The notes beneath the pieces are model-generated. The model was given only the letters and a program-made list of their open reading frames with translations. It was not told the origin of the DNA and did not search any database. Source: an uncultured Bacilli bacterium (GTDB taxonomy: Bacteria; Bacillota_I; Bacilli_A; RF39; UBA660). Taken from it: a stretch of DNA of 15,667 nucleotides. Every line of letters begins with the position of its first letter. Position 1 is the stretch's first letter. The DNA is taken from positions 1 through 15,667 of the forward strand of contig CANQOH010000033.1 in NCBI GenBank assembly GCA_947625425.1, read 5' to 3'. Below are positions 1 through 5,447 of the stretch, in pieces. Both the position numbers and the translations under genes were made by a program.

Positions 1-153
1 ACTAAAGTTGAAAGCAAAAAAATGGTAGGTGAAGGAGTAGGATTCGAAAGAATCAGAAGAATCACTGGCTATTTAGTAGGTACTGTTGAAAGATTCAACG
101 ATGGTAAAAGAGCCGAAGAACGCGACAGAGTAAAACACACATTTGATAAGTAA
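1..153 (+). CDS. nrdD: Anaerobic ribonucleoside-triphosphate reductase, C-terminal end (partial)
   Basis: Only the last 50 residues are in the window; the frame is open from base 1 and stops at TAA (a second TAA follows at once). The tail reads RITGYLVGT, then RFNDGK, AEERDRVKH, the conserved C-terminal signature of class III (oxygen-sensitive, glycyl-radical) ribonucleotide reductase, which makes deoxynucleotides under anaerobic conditions. The glycyl-radical loop and zinc cysteines lie upstream, outside the window. Codon choice is richer in C-ending codons (ATC, TTC, AAC, GGC, GCC, GAC) than in the neighbours, as expected for a highly expressed gene. A strong terminator follows directly, so the activase gene nrdG is not immediately downstream. 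The family call rests only on this tail. Confidence 0.85.
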   Translation, partial: TKVESKKMVGEGVGFERIRRITGYLVGTVERFNDGKRAEERDRVKHTFDK

Positions 154-154
154 T

Positions 155-183
155 AAGAGTGGACAAGGTCCACTTTTATTTTG
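155..183 (+). terminator. Rho-independent terminator of nrdD
   Basis: Perfect 7-bp stem AGTGGAC / GTCCACT (158-164 with 168-174), loop AAG, extended by AAG/TTT pairs at its base and followed by TTTATTTT. It starts 2 bases after the stop codon. Confidence 0.9.
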
Positions 184-208
184 GAATAAAATAATCTTAT
201 GCTATAAT
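181..208 (+). promoter_or_regulatory. Promoter of the pseudouridine synthase gene
   Basis: The -10 TATAAT at 203-208 is preceded by TGC (extended -10). A weak -35 TTGGAA at 181-186 lies 16 bp upstream, inside the T-run of the preceding terminator. The ribosome site AGGTGA is at 221-226, four bases before the ATG. Confidence 0.7.
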
Positions 209-229
209 GAAACCGATTGAAGGTGACTT

Positions 230-871
230 ATGAAAAAATTAGATATTATATATGAAGATAAAGAATTATTAGTAGTTAATAAAGAAGCTCATAAATTAAC
301 AATAGCAACAGAAAAACATGAAAATAATACTTTATATAGTGAAGCAAGTGCTTATGTTAAAAAGCAATATCCGAAAAATAAAGTATTTATAGTCCATAGA
401 TTAGATAAAGATACTTCGGGAATAGTAATATTTGCTAAGAACCAAGATAAAAAGAATGAATTACAAAATAATTGGGATCAAGTGAATAGAGAATATATAG
501 CCATAGTAGAAGGTAAATTAGAAAAGAAAAATGATGTTTTAAAAGATTATTTAGTAGAAGCTAAGAATTTAAATGTTTATATAACTAAAGATAAGAATAA
601 AGGTAAATTAGCCATTACAGAATATGAAGTATTAGAAGAAAATAATAAATATTCATTACTTAAAATAAGAATTAAGACAGGTAGACGTAATCAAATAAGA
701 GTACAACTTGCTAATATCGGACATCCAATTGTGGGAGATAAAAAGTATGGTAGTAAAGATAATTGTTTAAAGAGATTAGCATTACATGCTAACTTAATAG
801 AATATAAAGATTATTGTTTTGAAACTAAATATCCAAAAGAATTTAAAAGATTATTTAAAGATATAAAATAA
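230..871 (+). CDS. RluA-family RNA pseudouridine synthase
   Basis: 213 residues. The enzyme isomerises specific uridines in rRNA or tRNA to pseudouridine in the cytoplasm. The family motif HRLDKDTSG is at residues 56-64, with D59 as the catalytic aspartate. A later GRRNQIRVQL corresponds to the family's GR-x-HQIRVHL block. The N-terminal VVNKEA block stands where most members have NKP-x-G, so this copy deviates there. It has no S4 RNA-binding domain, which fits RluA-sized rather than RluC/RluD-sized members; the exact target base cannot be told. ATG 230 is supported by AGGTGA and by its own promoter. It is probably a single-gene unit, as the next gene has its own -10, though no terminator is visible between them. 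Confidence 0.9.
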   Translation: MKKLDIIYEDKELLVVNKEAHKLTIATEKHENNTLYSEASAYVKKQYPKNKVFIVHRLDKDTSGIVIFAKNQDKKNELQNNWDQVNREYIAIVEGKLEKKNDVLKDYLVEAKNLNVYITKDKNKGKLAITEYEVLEENNKYSLLKIRIKTGRRNQIRVQLANIGHPIVGDKKYGSKDNCLKRLALHANLIEYKDYCFETKYPKEFKRLFKDIK

Positions 872-893
872 AGATTATTTAAGAGCTAGTTTA

Positions 894-902
894 TGATATA
901 AT
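894..902 (+). promoter_or_regulatory. Extended -10 promoter of the lemA-like gene
   Basis: TGATATAAT: TG at 894-895 and TATAAT at 897-902. No convincing -35 is visible. It is followed by the ribosome site AGGTGATT at 913-920. Confidence 0.65.
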
Positions 903-923
903 TATCTAAGATAGGTGATTAAA

Positions 924-1826
924 ATGTCAGGATTAGCTAATTTTTTATTTGGAAATATTTTTCTTATAATATTAGTAGGAATTGTTTTTTTTACTTTTCG
1001 TCAATATAAAGATCTAAAAGAAAGAACAGCTGCAATAAATGATATTTTTGATAAGACTTTAACATCTTATTTAACTACTAAAATAAATGAAGCTAAAGAA
1101 AAAGCTGATAAGATGATGAAAGAACATGGGGAAGATGAAATAGTTGCGGCAGAAATTAATCGTTTGTTATATCAAATAGGGATTTTTGAAAATGGAACTA
1201 TTAATGATAAAGTATCTGCTAGTAATTCAATTAATAAGTTTAAAGTAAGTAAGAAAATTGATGCCGAAAAATACCCTTATTTAAAGGAATTAGATGATTT
1301 AGGTACATTTACTGAAGAAGATATGACTTCGTTAGAAAATGGGGTTGCAATTGCCCGTAAAGAGTATAATACACAAGCATTTAAGTATAATGAGAAAGCA
1401 CAGGAAATGCCAATTCAATATTTAACAAAGTTTTTAAAGTTAAATTCACAATATACAATATTTGATGCACCTAAATATGAACAATATGAAGATAATTATG
1501 AAGTATTTGAAGAGAAAGAACCAGAAATAAATTCATTAAATGTTTTAAATAGAAGTACAGAAATAGAAGAGGAATCTGAAGTACTTAAAATGTCTAATGA
1601 TGCAATAGCTAATAGTGATGAAGTAACTATTGAACATAGTGATATTATCTTAAAACCTTCTAAAAAGATTCGCCAAGATATCTTAGCAACAGATATAGTT
1701 GATGAAGCTGAACTTAATAAAGACAAAGAAGAAAATGAAGAAGATAAAGATAATAAAAAGAATAATAAATATAGTAAATATAAAAACGATGATGATAGAG
1801 ATGAGAATAAAGAAAAAAAGAATTAG
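924..1826 (+). CDS. lemA: LemA family membrane protein with long charged C-terminal tail
   Basis: 300 residues from ATG 924. A GTG nine bases upstream lies inside the Shine-Dalgarno AGGTGAT and is not a plausible start. One N-terminal transmembrane helix (about residues 7-26) is followed by a helical cytoplasmic or extracytoplasmic rod. LemA hallmarks: EKYPYL (115-120), AR-KEYN (144-149), KYNEKAQEMP (154-163). Classical LemA proteins are near 190 residues; this one carries about 110 extra residues ending in a Lys/Glu/Asp/Asn-rich stretch (about 255-300). LemA function is poorly understood; it is a widespread inner-membrane protein tied to envelope processes in some species. The usual neighbour, a TPM-domain or HtpX gene, is not present here. 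The family call is firm; the tail has no recognised domain. Confidence 0.82.
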   Translation: MSGLANFLFGNIFLIILVGIVFFTFRQYKDLKERTAAINDIFDKTLTSYLTTKINEAKEKADKMMKEHGEDEIVAAEINRLLYQIGIFENGTINDKVSASNSINKFKVSKKIDAEKYPYLKELDDLGTFTEEDMTSLENGVAIARKEYNTQAFKYNEKAQEMPIQYLTKFLKLNSQYTIFDAPKYEQYEDNYEVFEEKEPEINSLNVLNRSTEIEEESEVLKMSNDAIANSDEVTIEHSDIILKPSKKIRQDILATDIVDEAELNKDKEENEEDKDNKKNNKYSKYKNDDDRDENKEKKN

Positions 1827-1851
1827 ATTATTTTATTTATCTAATTCTTTT
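1812..1851. terminator. Bidirectional terminator between convergent genes
   Basis: Perfect 13-bp stem (1816-1828 with 1839-1851), loop 1829-1838. It has T-rich sequence on both exits: TTTT then AATTT on the plus side, and a run of A before it that gives a T-run on the minus side. The stem contains the TAG stop of the lemA-like gene and the last codons of the minus-strand gene. Confidence 0.85.
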
Positions 1852-2162
1852 AATTTGTCATATTGTTTATATAAATATTGAACATGATTTTCTAAATAAA
1901 AGTAATGATAGATGTATAGGATTAAGAAAACAGTTAAGATTAAAGCAATTGGTAAAAAGATTAAACTAACAGCCATCATTCCTAAGAATAATAAAGTAAT
2001 TAAAGCATAGAATAGAGTTACATATAAATGAATACGTCTTTCTTCTTGAAAAAATTCTATTTTGACTAAATGATTTTCAATTGTTTCTTTAAGATTAGAA
2101 TGCTTTTTATCAGCTATATAACTATCAATACTTAACATATATTCATGAATGTATTCACGCAT
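1833..2162 (-). CDS. Small two-helix membrane protein, unknown function
   Basis: 109 residues. I do not recognise the family. An N-terminal soluble helical part (1-44) ends in EERR. Two adjacent hydrophobic segments follow (about 45-67 and 68-90), joined by a short FLP turn, then a charged amphipathic C-terminal helix (91-109) rich in Tyr and Lys. This is a hairpin membrane topology with both ends probably on the cytoplasmic side. The start ATG is preceded by GGTGAT, and an extended -10 TGATATAAT lies just upstream, so the gene is a real single unit. It converges on the lemA-like gene with six bases between the stop codons. Confidence 0.7.
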   Translation of the reverse strand: MREYIHEYMLSIDSYIADKKHSNLKETIENHLVKIEFFQEERRIHLYVTLFYALITLLFLGMMAVSLIFLPIALILTVFLILYIYHYFYLENHVQYLYKQYDKLKELDK

Positions 2163-2177
2163 AATATCACCATAAAT

Positions 2178-2186
2178 ATTATATCA
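2178..2186 (-). promoter_or_regulatory. Extended -10 promoter of the two-helix membrane protein gene
   Basis: On the minus strand the sequence reads TGATATAAT (TG at 2186-2185, TATAAT 2183-2178), the same extended -10 as the lemA-like and AAA+ genes. No clear -35. Confidence 0.65.
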
Positions 2187-2261
2187 TAATTATTCATAAA
2201 AATAGAAAGTGAAAATCATATGAATGAAAATCTATATTTTTGAAAATATTATTATTAAAAG

Positions 2262-2291
2262 TTGACATATTAATTTTAATAGATATATAAT
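2262..2291 (+). promoter_or_regulatory. Consensus promoter with no obvious gene
   Basis: Perfect -35 TTGACA (2262-2267), 18-bp spacer, perfect -10 TATAAT (2286-2291). The predicted RNA would start near 2298. The bases that follow hold no reading frame longer than a few codons before the next promoter. Confidence 0.6.
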
Positions 2292-2355
2292 ACAAACCAT
2301 ACTTGATTTATGAGGTTTCAGAATGATTTTTGTTAAATAAATATGTAAAAATTTA

Positions 2356-2385
2356 TTGAAATTGATTCATAATATATAGTATAAT
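2356..2385 (+). promoter_or_regulatory. Second promoter in the gene-free region
   Basis: -35 TTGAAA (2356-2361), 18-bp spacer, -10 TATAAT (2380-2385). It would start an RNA near 2392 that runs into the terminator at 2481-2509, giving an RNA of roughly 115 nt. An 8-bp hairpin (2392-2399 with 2414-2421) would sit at its very 5' end. Confidence 0.5.
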
Positions 2386-2428
2386 GAGCTTGAAGATAGT
2401 GGAAGTTATTATTCTATTTTCAGTCATT

Positions 2429-2471
2429 AAAAAAGTGAGATATAATCTATTCGTGTTAGATGTATCTCCAC
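2429..2471 (-). terminator. Minus-strand terminator of the toxin-like transcript, overlapping the antisense promoter
   Basis: On the minus strand an imperfect long stem runs from 2471 to 2435 (GTGGAGATA... pairing with ...TATCTCAC, plus ATCTA with TAGAT around the loop), followed by six T (plus-strand A-run 2429-2434). The -10 of the plus-strand small RNA lies inside this hairpin. Confidence 0.55.
2441..2446 (+). promoter_or_regulatory. -10 element of the convergent small RNA
   Basis: TATAAT in the context TGAGATATAAT. The same context occurs on the minus strand at 2681-2671, so the two convergent start regions resemble each other. No good -35. Confidence 0.45.
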
Positions 2472-2509
2472 TAATGGGATGACACCTAATAATAGGTGTC
2501 TTTTACTTT
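2453..2509 (+). ncRNA. Candidate antisense RNA (type I antitoxin-like)
   Basis: A short RNA of about 55 nt is predicted from the -10 at 2441-2446 to the terminator GACACCT-AATAAT-AGGTGTC (2481-2500) followed by TTTTACTTT. It runs against the 3' end of the hydrophobic-peptide transcript and overlaps that frame's stop codon. Its terminator arm and loop ACACCTAATAA (2482-2492) can pair at 10 of 11 positions with the 5' untranslated region of the opposite transcript (plus-strand 2660-2670), because the two places are direct repeats. This arrangement resembles type I toxin-antitoxin loci such as Fst/par or TxpA/RatA. The start site is inferred; the RNA may instead start near 2392. Confidence 0.45.
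2481..2509 (+). terminator. Terminator of the candidate antisense RNA
   Basis: Perfect 7-bp stem GACACCT / AGGTGTC, loop AATAAT, then TTTTACTTT. Confidence 0.7.
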
Positions 2510-2624
2510 GATTTTAAAATGATAGCTAAAACAATGATGATAAATAAAATAAGTACTAATATTATTGCAAATATTATTAAATATTCCAAACCATTAATGT
2601 TGAATTAAAATTATATGCTAACAT
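2503..2624 (-). pseudogene. Small hydrophobic peptide, toxin-like, interrupted by one frameshift
   Basis: An ATG at 2624 has a near-perfect Shine-Dalgarno AAGGAGGTG 7 nt upstream, much stronger than the genome's usual AGGTGAT. In that frame only 15 codons follow (MLAYNFNSTLMVWNI, stop at 2577). The frame one base over continues from about 2604 to a TAA at 2503 and encodes LEYLIIFAIILVLILF, then IIIVLAIILKSK: a single transmembrane helix with a basic end, the typical form of type I toxin peptides. Joining the two frames would give about 40 residues. I see no slippery heptamer, so I read this as a decayed or mis-sequenced toxin gene rather than programmed frameshifting. I cannot assign it to a named toxin family. 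The convergent RNA, sequestered ribosome site and paired promoters support the type I reading. Confidence 0.45.
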
Positions 2625-2631
2625 CCAATCA

Positions 2632-2658
2632 CCTCCTTGACATATAAAGTCGTGGAGG
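2632..2658 (-). promoter_or_regulatory. Hairpin sequestering the Shine-Dalgarno of the toxin-like peptide
   Basis: In the minus-strand RNA, CCTCC (2658-2654) can pair with the Shine-Dalgarno GGAGG (2636-2632). An inner GAC/GTC stem (2651-2649 with 2641-2639) closes a 7-nt loop. This would hide the ribosome site, as in several known type I toxin mRNAs. Confidence 0.5.
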
Positions 2659-2670
2659 CACACCTATTAA

Positions 2671-2720
2671 ATTATATCTCATAAATATTATAATATATTT
2701 AATTGATAAAATCTATTCAA
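2671..2720 (-). promoter_or_regulatory. Promoter region of the toxin-like transcript
   Basis: Two overlapping candidates on the minus strand. One is TTGAAT (2720-2715), 17-bp spacer, TATATT (2697-2692). The other is a perfect TATAAT (2676-2671) in the context TGAGATATAAT but with a poor -35. Either gives a 5' untranslated region of about 40-60 nt. Confidence 0.45.
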
Positions 2721-2722
2721 AG

Positions 2723-2738
2723 AAGAACAACTGTTCTT
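2723..2738. promoter_or_regulatory. LexA/DinR-like operator palindrome
   Basis: AAGAACA-AC-TGTTCTT: 7-bp arms with a 2-base centre, containing GAAC-N4-GTTC (2725-2736), the core of the Gram-positive SOS box. It ends 4 bases before the -35 TTGAAT of the leftward toxin-like transcript. On the other side it abuts a TTGACA (2737-2742) pointing right. It matches the consensus core, but the flanking C and G of the Bacillus box are A and T here. Confidence 0.5.
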
Positions 2739-2926
2739 GACATTTTAATAATTTTTTAAATTTATATACATTTTGATAAATATTTTATATAAAAGGTAGA
2801 ATTAAGATCTAATTTGGATTAATATTATTAGATTTTGTAATGTATGCTACGTGTATGTTATTGAGGTATTTTTGAACAATTTTAGACTTTTTTTCAAATA
2901 CACATTCGTTTCCGCTTTTTTTTGAA
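2739..2926. other. Intergenic stretch without a gene
   Basis: Very AT-rich. I see no reading frame with a ribosome site. There is one weak inverted repeat (ATCTAAT 2807-2813 with ATTAGAT 2827-2833, 13-nt loop) and a TTGACA at 2737-2742 without a good -10. No repeat or RNA gene recognised. Confidence 0.4.
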
Positions 2927-2964
2927 CAAAAATAAAACAAACCCAGTAATTATAAGGGTTTGTT
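2927..2964 (-). terminator. Terminator of tRNA-Asn
   Basis: 9-bp stem AACAAACCC / GGGTTTGTT (2936-2944 with 2956-2964). On the minus strand it is followed by TTTTATTTTTG. Confidence 0.85.
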
Positions 2965-2975
2965 TAATATTCAAA

Positions 2976-3051
2976 TGGCGCCTGATGTAGGACTCGAACC
3001 TACGACCTAACGGTTAACAGCCGTGCGCTCTACCGACTGAGCTAATCAGGC
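2976..3051 (-). tRNA. tRNA-Asn (anticodon GTT), CCA encoded
   Basis: 76 nt. Acceptor stem GCCTGAT / ATCAGGC with discriminator G and an encoded CCA (2978-2976). D-arm AGCTCAGTCGGTAGAGC, anticodon loop CTGTTAA with GTT at 3018-3016, and T-arm GTAGGTTCGAGTCCTAC. All four stems close. It has its own promoter and terminator, so it is a single-gene unit. Confidence 0.97.
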
Positions 3052-3062
3052 ATTGCTCTTTA

Positions 3063-3090
3063 ATTATAACATTCTGAGAAATATTGTCAA
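3063..3090 (-). promoter_or_regulatory. Promoter of tRNA-Asn
   Basis: Minus strand: perfect -35 TTGACA (3090-3085), 16-bp spacer, perfect -10 TATAAT (3068-3063), with TG one base before the -10. The -10 ends 11 bases before the mature tRNA 5' end. Confidence 0.85.
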
Positions 3091-3136
3091 TAAAAAATTT
3101 GTTATTTTTTTAAATAAAATAGATAGTTACTTTATT

Positions 3137-3667
3137 TTATGTCGGTATATCAATACTTTTTACTATATTTTCATTGTTTTTGATAGAAATATTAGCAATT
3201 AATGTTATAACAGTATATTCTTCTGTACTTAGTTCTTGATTTTCTTTTGTAGGTAGTTGAGCATTTTTGTTAGGTATTTTTAAATCAAAAGAATATGAAT
3301 AGTAGGTATCAGTTATCTTTTTTAGATATTTAGTATTAATTATTTCAAAGTTTTGCCAACTTTTAATCATATCAGAGGTTAATTTTTGATCATTATTTAT
3401 TTCATCTAAGACAGAATATAAATAATTATTAATAATTGATTTTTCATCTAGTTTATTTAAGATTTCTGGTTTTTCTTCAACAGTAGGTGCTTCAGTTATT
3501 GGTTCACCTTTGATTTCTTTAATAGCATTTTTGATTTCAGAAGAAAAACCATTGTACTCAGTTAGTGATGCACAATATGATTTAGCACTAGAGATGACTA
3601 GAGCAGAAGCGCCGATAAGGCAACCATATATGATGAAATCGAATTTTATATTTCTTCTTAGTCTCAT
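3137..3667 (-). CDS. Membrane-anchored protein of unknown function
   Basis: 176 residues from ATG 3667, which has AAGGTGA nine bases upstream; a GTG three codons earlier falls just behind that site and is unlikely. The N-terminus is basic (MRLRRNIKFD), followed by one hydrophobic segment (about residues 11-27) with a Cys. This is a signal anchor or a signal peptide without a clear cleavage site. The remainder is hydrophilic and probably extracytoplasmic, with a Pro/Glu-rich linker (about 54-66) and a mixed helix/strand domain ending in alternating hydrophobic residues. I do not recognise the domain. It is divergent from the zinc-ribbon membrane protein gene, with about 110 bp between the starts. 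Only a weak AT-rich inverted repeat (3115-3121 with 3133-3139) overlaps its stop. Confidence 0.65.
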   Translation of the reverse strand: MRLRRNIKFDFIIYGCLIGASALVISSAKSYCASLTEYNGFSSEIKNAIKEIKGEPITEAPTVEEKPEILNKLDEKSIINNYLYSVLDEINNDQKLTSDMIKSWQNFEIINTKYLKKITDTYYSYSFDLKIPNKNAQLPTKENQELSTEEYTVITLIANISIKNNENIVKSIDIPT

Positions 3668-3684
3668 ACTATTCACCTTATATT

Positions 3685-3690
3685 ATTATA
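3685..3690 (-). promoter_or_regulatory. -10 element of the membrane-anchored protein gene
   Basis: TATAAT on the minus strand, preceded directly by TG and followed by the AAGGTGA ribosome site. The -35 is weak. Confidence 0.5.
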
Positions 3691-3754
3691 CAATAAAATT
3701 GAATATTTTAAAACTTGGCTGTTTAACTAATATCTTTATGCTTAAATATAAATT

Positions 3755-3763
3755 TGTTATAAT
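3755..3763 (+). promoter_or_regulatory. Extended -10 promoter of the zinc-ribbon protein gene
   Basis: TGTTATAAT followed by GAAATTGGTGAT. The ribosome site GGTGAT lies about 12 nt downstream of the -10, so the RNA leader must be very short. Confidence 0.6.
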
Positions 3764-3780
3764 GAAATTGGTGATAGTGT

Positions 3781-4260
3781 ATGAGTGACTTTTATTGTAA
3801 TGTGTGTGGGGAGAAAGTTAAACTTGTTGATGGAAAATGCCCTAAATGTAAGACTGATTGGAATAAAATAATTAAAGATTGTGTTGAGTCAGATAAGGGA
3901 GAACCTATTGATTTATTTGATGAAGAAGAAATGGATTTGCCATTTTTAACTGATGAAGTTGAATTATCGTCTGAAGAAAATGCTGATATTGATGATGTAT
4001 GTGCATTTTTATTAAAATATGGAACTATTGGTAAAGTTCTTTTACTCATTGCAAGTGGAATAGTAATTATATTTTCACTTATTATGTTTGCAGATTCGGA
4101 TGGTATTTCTTTAATTTATACAGTAATAGGTGTTTTAGGATTATTTATAGCCTTTTTGTTTGAAGCGATGATAAAATGGCATGTTTATTTGTTATTAACA
4201 AATAAAAAAATTAACAATGGAATATCTAAGTTAGTTAACGAAAAAGAGAAGAAAAAGTAA
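3781..4260 (+). CDS. Zinc-ribbon, two-helix membrane protein, unknown function
   Basis: 159 residues. An N-terminal zinc ribbon has C6-x2-C9 and C20-x2-C23 (CNVCG, then CPKCK). An acidic linker (about 40-73) and two transmembrane segments (about 84-103 and 109-129) follow, then a basic tail ending KEKKK. The plan resembles the many zinc-ribbon plus membrane-hairpin proteins of Bacillota, whose roles are mostly unknown; the ribbon should face the cytoplasm. The start ATG is preceded by GGTGAT. It is a single gene with its own promoter and terminator. Confidence 0.75.
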   Translation: MSDFYCNVCGEKVKLVDGKCPKCKTDWNKIIKDCVESDKGEPIDLFDEEEMDLPFLTDEVELSSEENADIDDVCAFLLKYGTIGKVLLLIASGIVIIFSLIMFADSDGISLIYTVIGVLGLFIAFLFEAMIKWHVYLLLTNKKINNGISKLVNEKEKKK

Positions 4261-4261
4261 G

Positions 4262-4290
4262 AACACTAAATATTAGTGTTTTTATTTTGT
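4262..4290 (+). terminator. Terminator of the zinc-ribbon protein gene
   Basis: Perfect 8-bp stem AACACTAA / TTAGTGTT, loop ATA, then TTTATTTTG. It begins two bases after the stop codon. Confidence 0.85.
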
Positions 4291-4315
4291 TTGATTTACT
4301 ACTAAGGCTTATTCA

Positions 4316-4324
4316 TGATATAAT
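4316..4324 (+). promoter_or_regulatory. Extended -10 promoter of the AAA+/dehydrogenase operon
   Basis: TGATATAAT, followed by AAGGTGATT at 4329-4337 as the ribosome site. No clear -35. Confidence 0.6.
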
Positions 4325-4341
4325 GATTAAGGTGATTATAT

Positions 4342-5427
4342 ATGAATGGAACTAATGAAAATGGTCGTGTTAGTTATCAAGTAGGTGGGGGAAGAAGTGT
4401 AGTACCTTCTACTCCTAATATGCAAACAAGTATTAATGCTGTAGTTAATGATACTAATGAACCTGAAGTATTAGATGTACCTGTTAATAATAATACTGAT
4501 GAATATCAAGGAGTAAGTATACTTGAACGTTATGGTCGAGATTTAACAGCTGTAGAGTATATTACTGATCCATCTATTGGTCGTGATGAAGAAATTAAAC
4601 AAGTTATTATGACTTTATTAACACCAGAAAAAAGTGCTTTATTAGTAGGTAAAGCTGGTACTGGTAAAACTTCGATTGTTGAAGGTGTTGCTTATCGTAT
4701 ACAAAAACATATGGTTCCAAATGCCTTAGAGGGTTATAAAATATATAAATTGAATGTTACTTCTTTACTAGGTCAAACTGAATCTAATGGTCAGATAGAA
4801 AATAGAGTAGATTTATTAGTTAAAGAATTGGCGAAGAAAAAGAAGACAATAGTATTCTTAGATGAAACACATGTTTTAGTAAATAAAGATGGTGCTGAAA
4901 ATGGTATAGATTTTGCTAATATGTTTAAAGCTGGATTAGACCGTGGAGAAATAAAGATGATTGGTGCGACTACTGATGAAGAATATGAAACATATATTTT
5001 AAAAGATAGAGCATTCTTGAGACGTTTCCAAAAAATAGATGTATTAGAAGCTGATCAGGAAACAACGGTTAAAATATTAATGGGTACTTATCCTAAAATA
5101 GAAGCTAAGACAGGAGTACATTTTGAATATACTTCATTTGTTATTGAAAGAATAATGAGATTTATTGTTGATATGACAGATGAATATAAAAGAATTTATG
5201 AAATATCTAGTAGATATCCAGATATATGTTTAACAATAGTTTCTAATGCTTTTACTTATGCATTGTTTGATAATGAAAATGTTTGTCGTATTAAACATAT
5301 ATATAAAGCAATATGTAATGCGAGAAATGTATATGATGATGCTAAGAAGAAAGCAATTGAGAAGTTTAAAGTTGATTTTGCAGACTTAATAAAAGAAGAA
5401 AATGTAGATTTATCTGAAATAAGTTAA
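4342..5427 (+). CDS. Single-domain AAA+ ATPase, ClpA/ClpB D1-like
   Basis: 361 residues. An Asn/Thr-rich disordered N-terminus (about 1-60) is followed by one AAA+ domain whose sequence follows the first ATPase domain of ClpB/Clp[12 protein letters not shown], Walker A GKAGTGKT (103-110), Walker B IVFLDETH with D174-E175, IGATTDEEY, and the arginine-finger stretch FLRRFQ (R227-R228). A helical C-terminus completes it. It lacks the Clp N-domain, the M-domain, the second ATPase domain and a ClpP-binding loop that I can see, so it is not a normal ClpB. It may be an adaptor-driven unfoldase or remodelling ATPase in the cytoplasm; the substrate is unknown. It lies 20 bases before the dehydrogenase gene and shares its promoter. 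Confidence 0.82.
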   Translation: MNGTNENGRVSYQVGGGRSVVPSTPNMQTSINAVVNDTNEPEVLDVPVNNNTDEYQGVSILERYGRDLTAVEYITDPSIGRDEEIKQVIMTLLTPEKSALLVGKAGTGKTSIVEGVAYRIQKHMVPNALEGYKIYKLNVTSLLGQTESNGQIENRVDLLVKELAKKKKTIVFLDETHVLVNKDGAENGIDFANMFKAGLDRGEIKMIGATTDEEYETYILKDRAFLRRFQKIDVLEADQETTVKILMGTYPKIEAKTGVHFEYTSFVIERIMRFIVDMTDEYKRIYEISSRYPDICLTIVSNAFTYALFDNENVCRIKHIYKAICNARNVYDDAKKKAIEKFKVDFADLIKEENVDLSEIS

Positions 5428-5447
5428 AGAATAGATAGGGTGAAAAA

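Noticed and set aside
1496..1726. 76-codon open frame on the minus strand inside the lemA-like gene, Ser-rich
   Set aside because: It is fully inside a well-supported gene on the other strand, has no ribosome site, and its Ser-rich composition is what the reverse of acidic, Ser-containing codons gives.
2604..2612. Programmed -1 frameshift in the toxin-like peptide
   Set aside because: The bases around the frame change do not form an X-XXY-YYZ slippery heptamer in the starting frame, and no downstream pseudoknot is apparent.
2807..2833. Inverted repeat ATCTAAT / ATTAGAT as a terminator
   Set aside because: 13-nt loop, AT-only pairs apart from one, weak T-run and no upstream gene to end.
3510..3788. 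92-codon plus-strand frame across the divergent intergenic region
   Set aside because: It overlaps the N-terminal half of the minus-strand membrane protein and both divergent promoters; no ribosome site.
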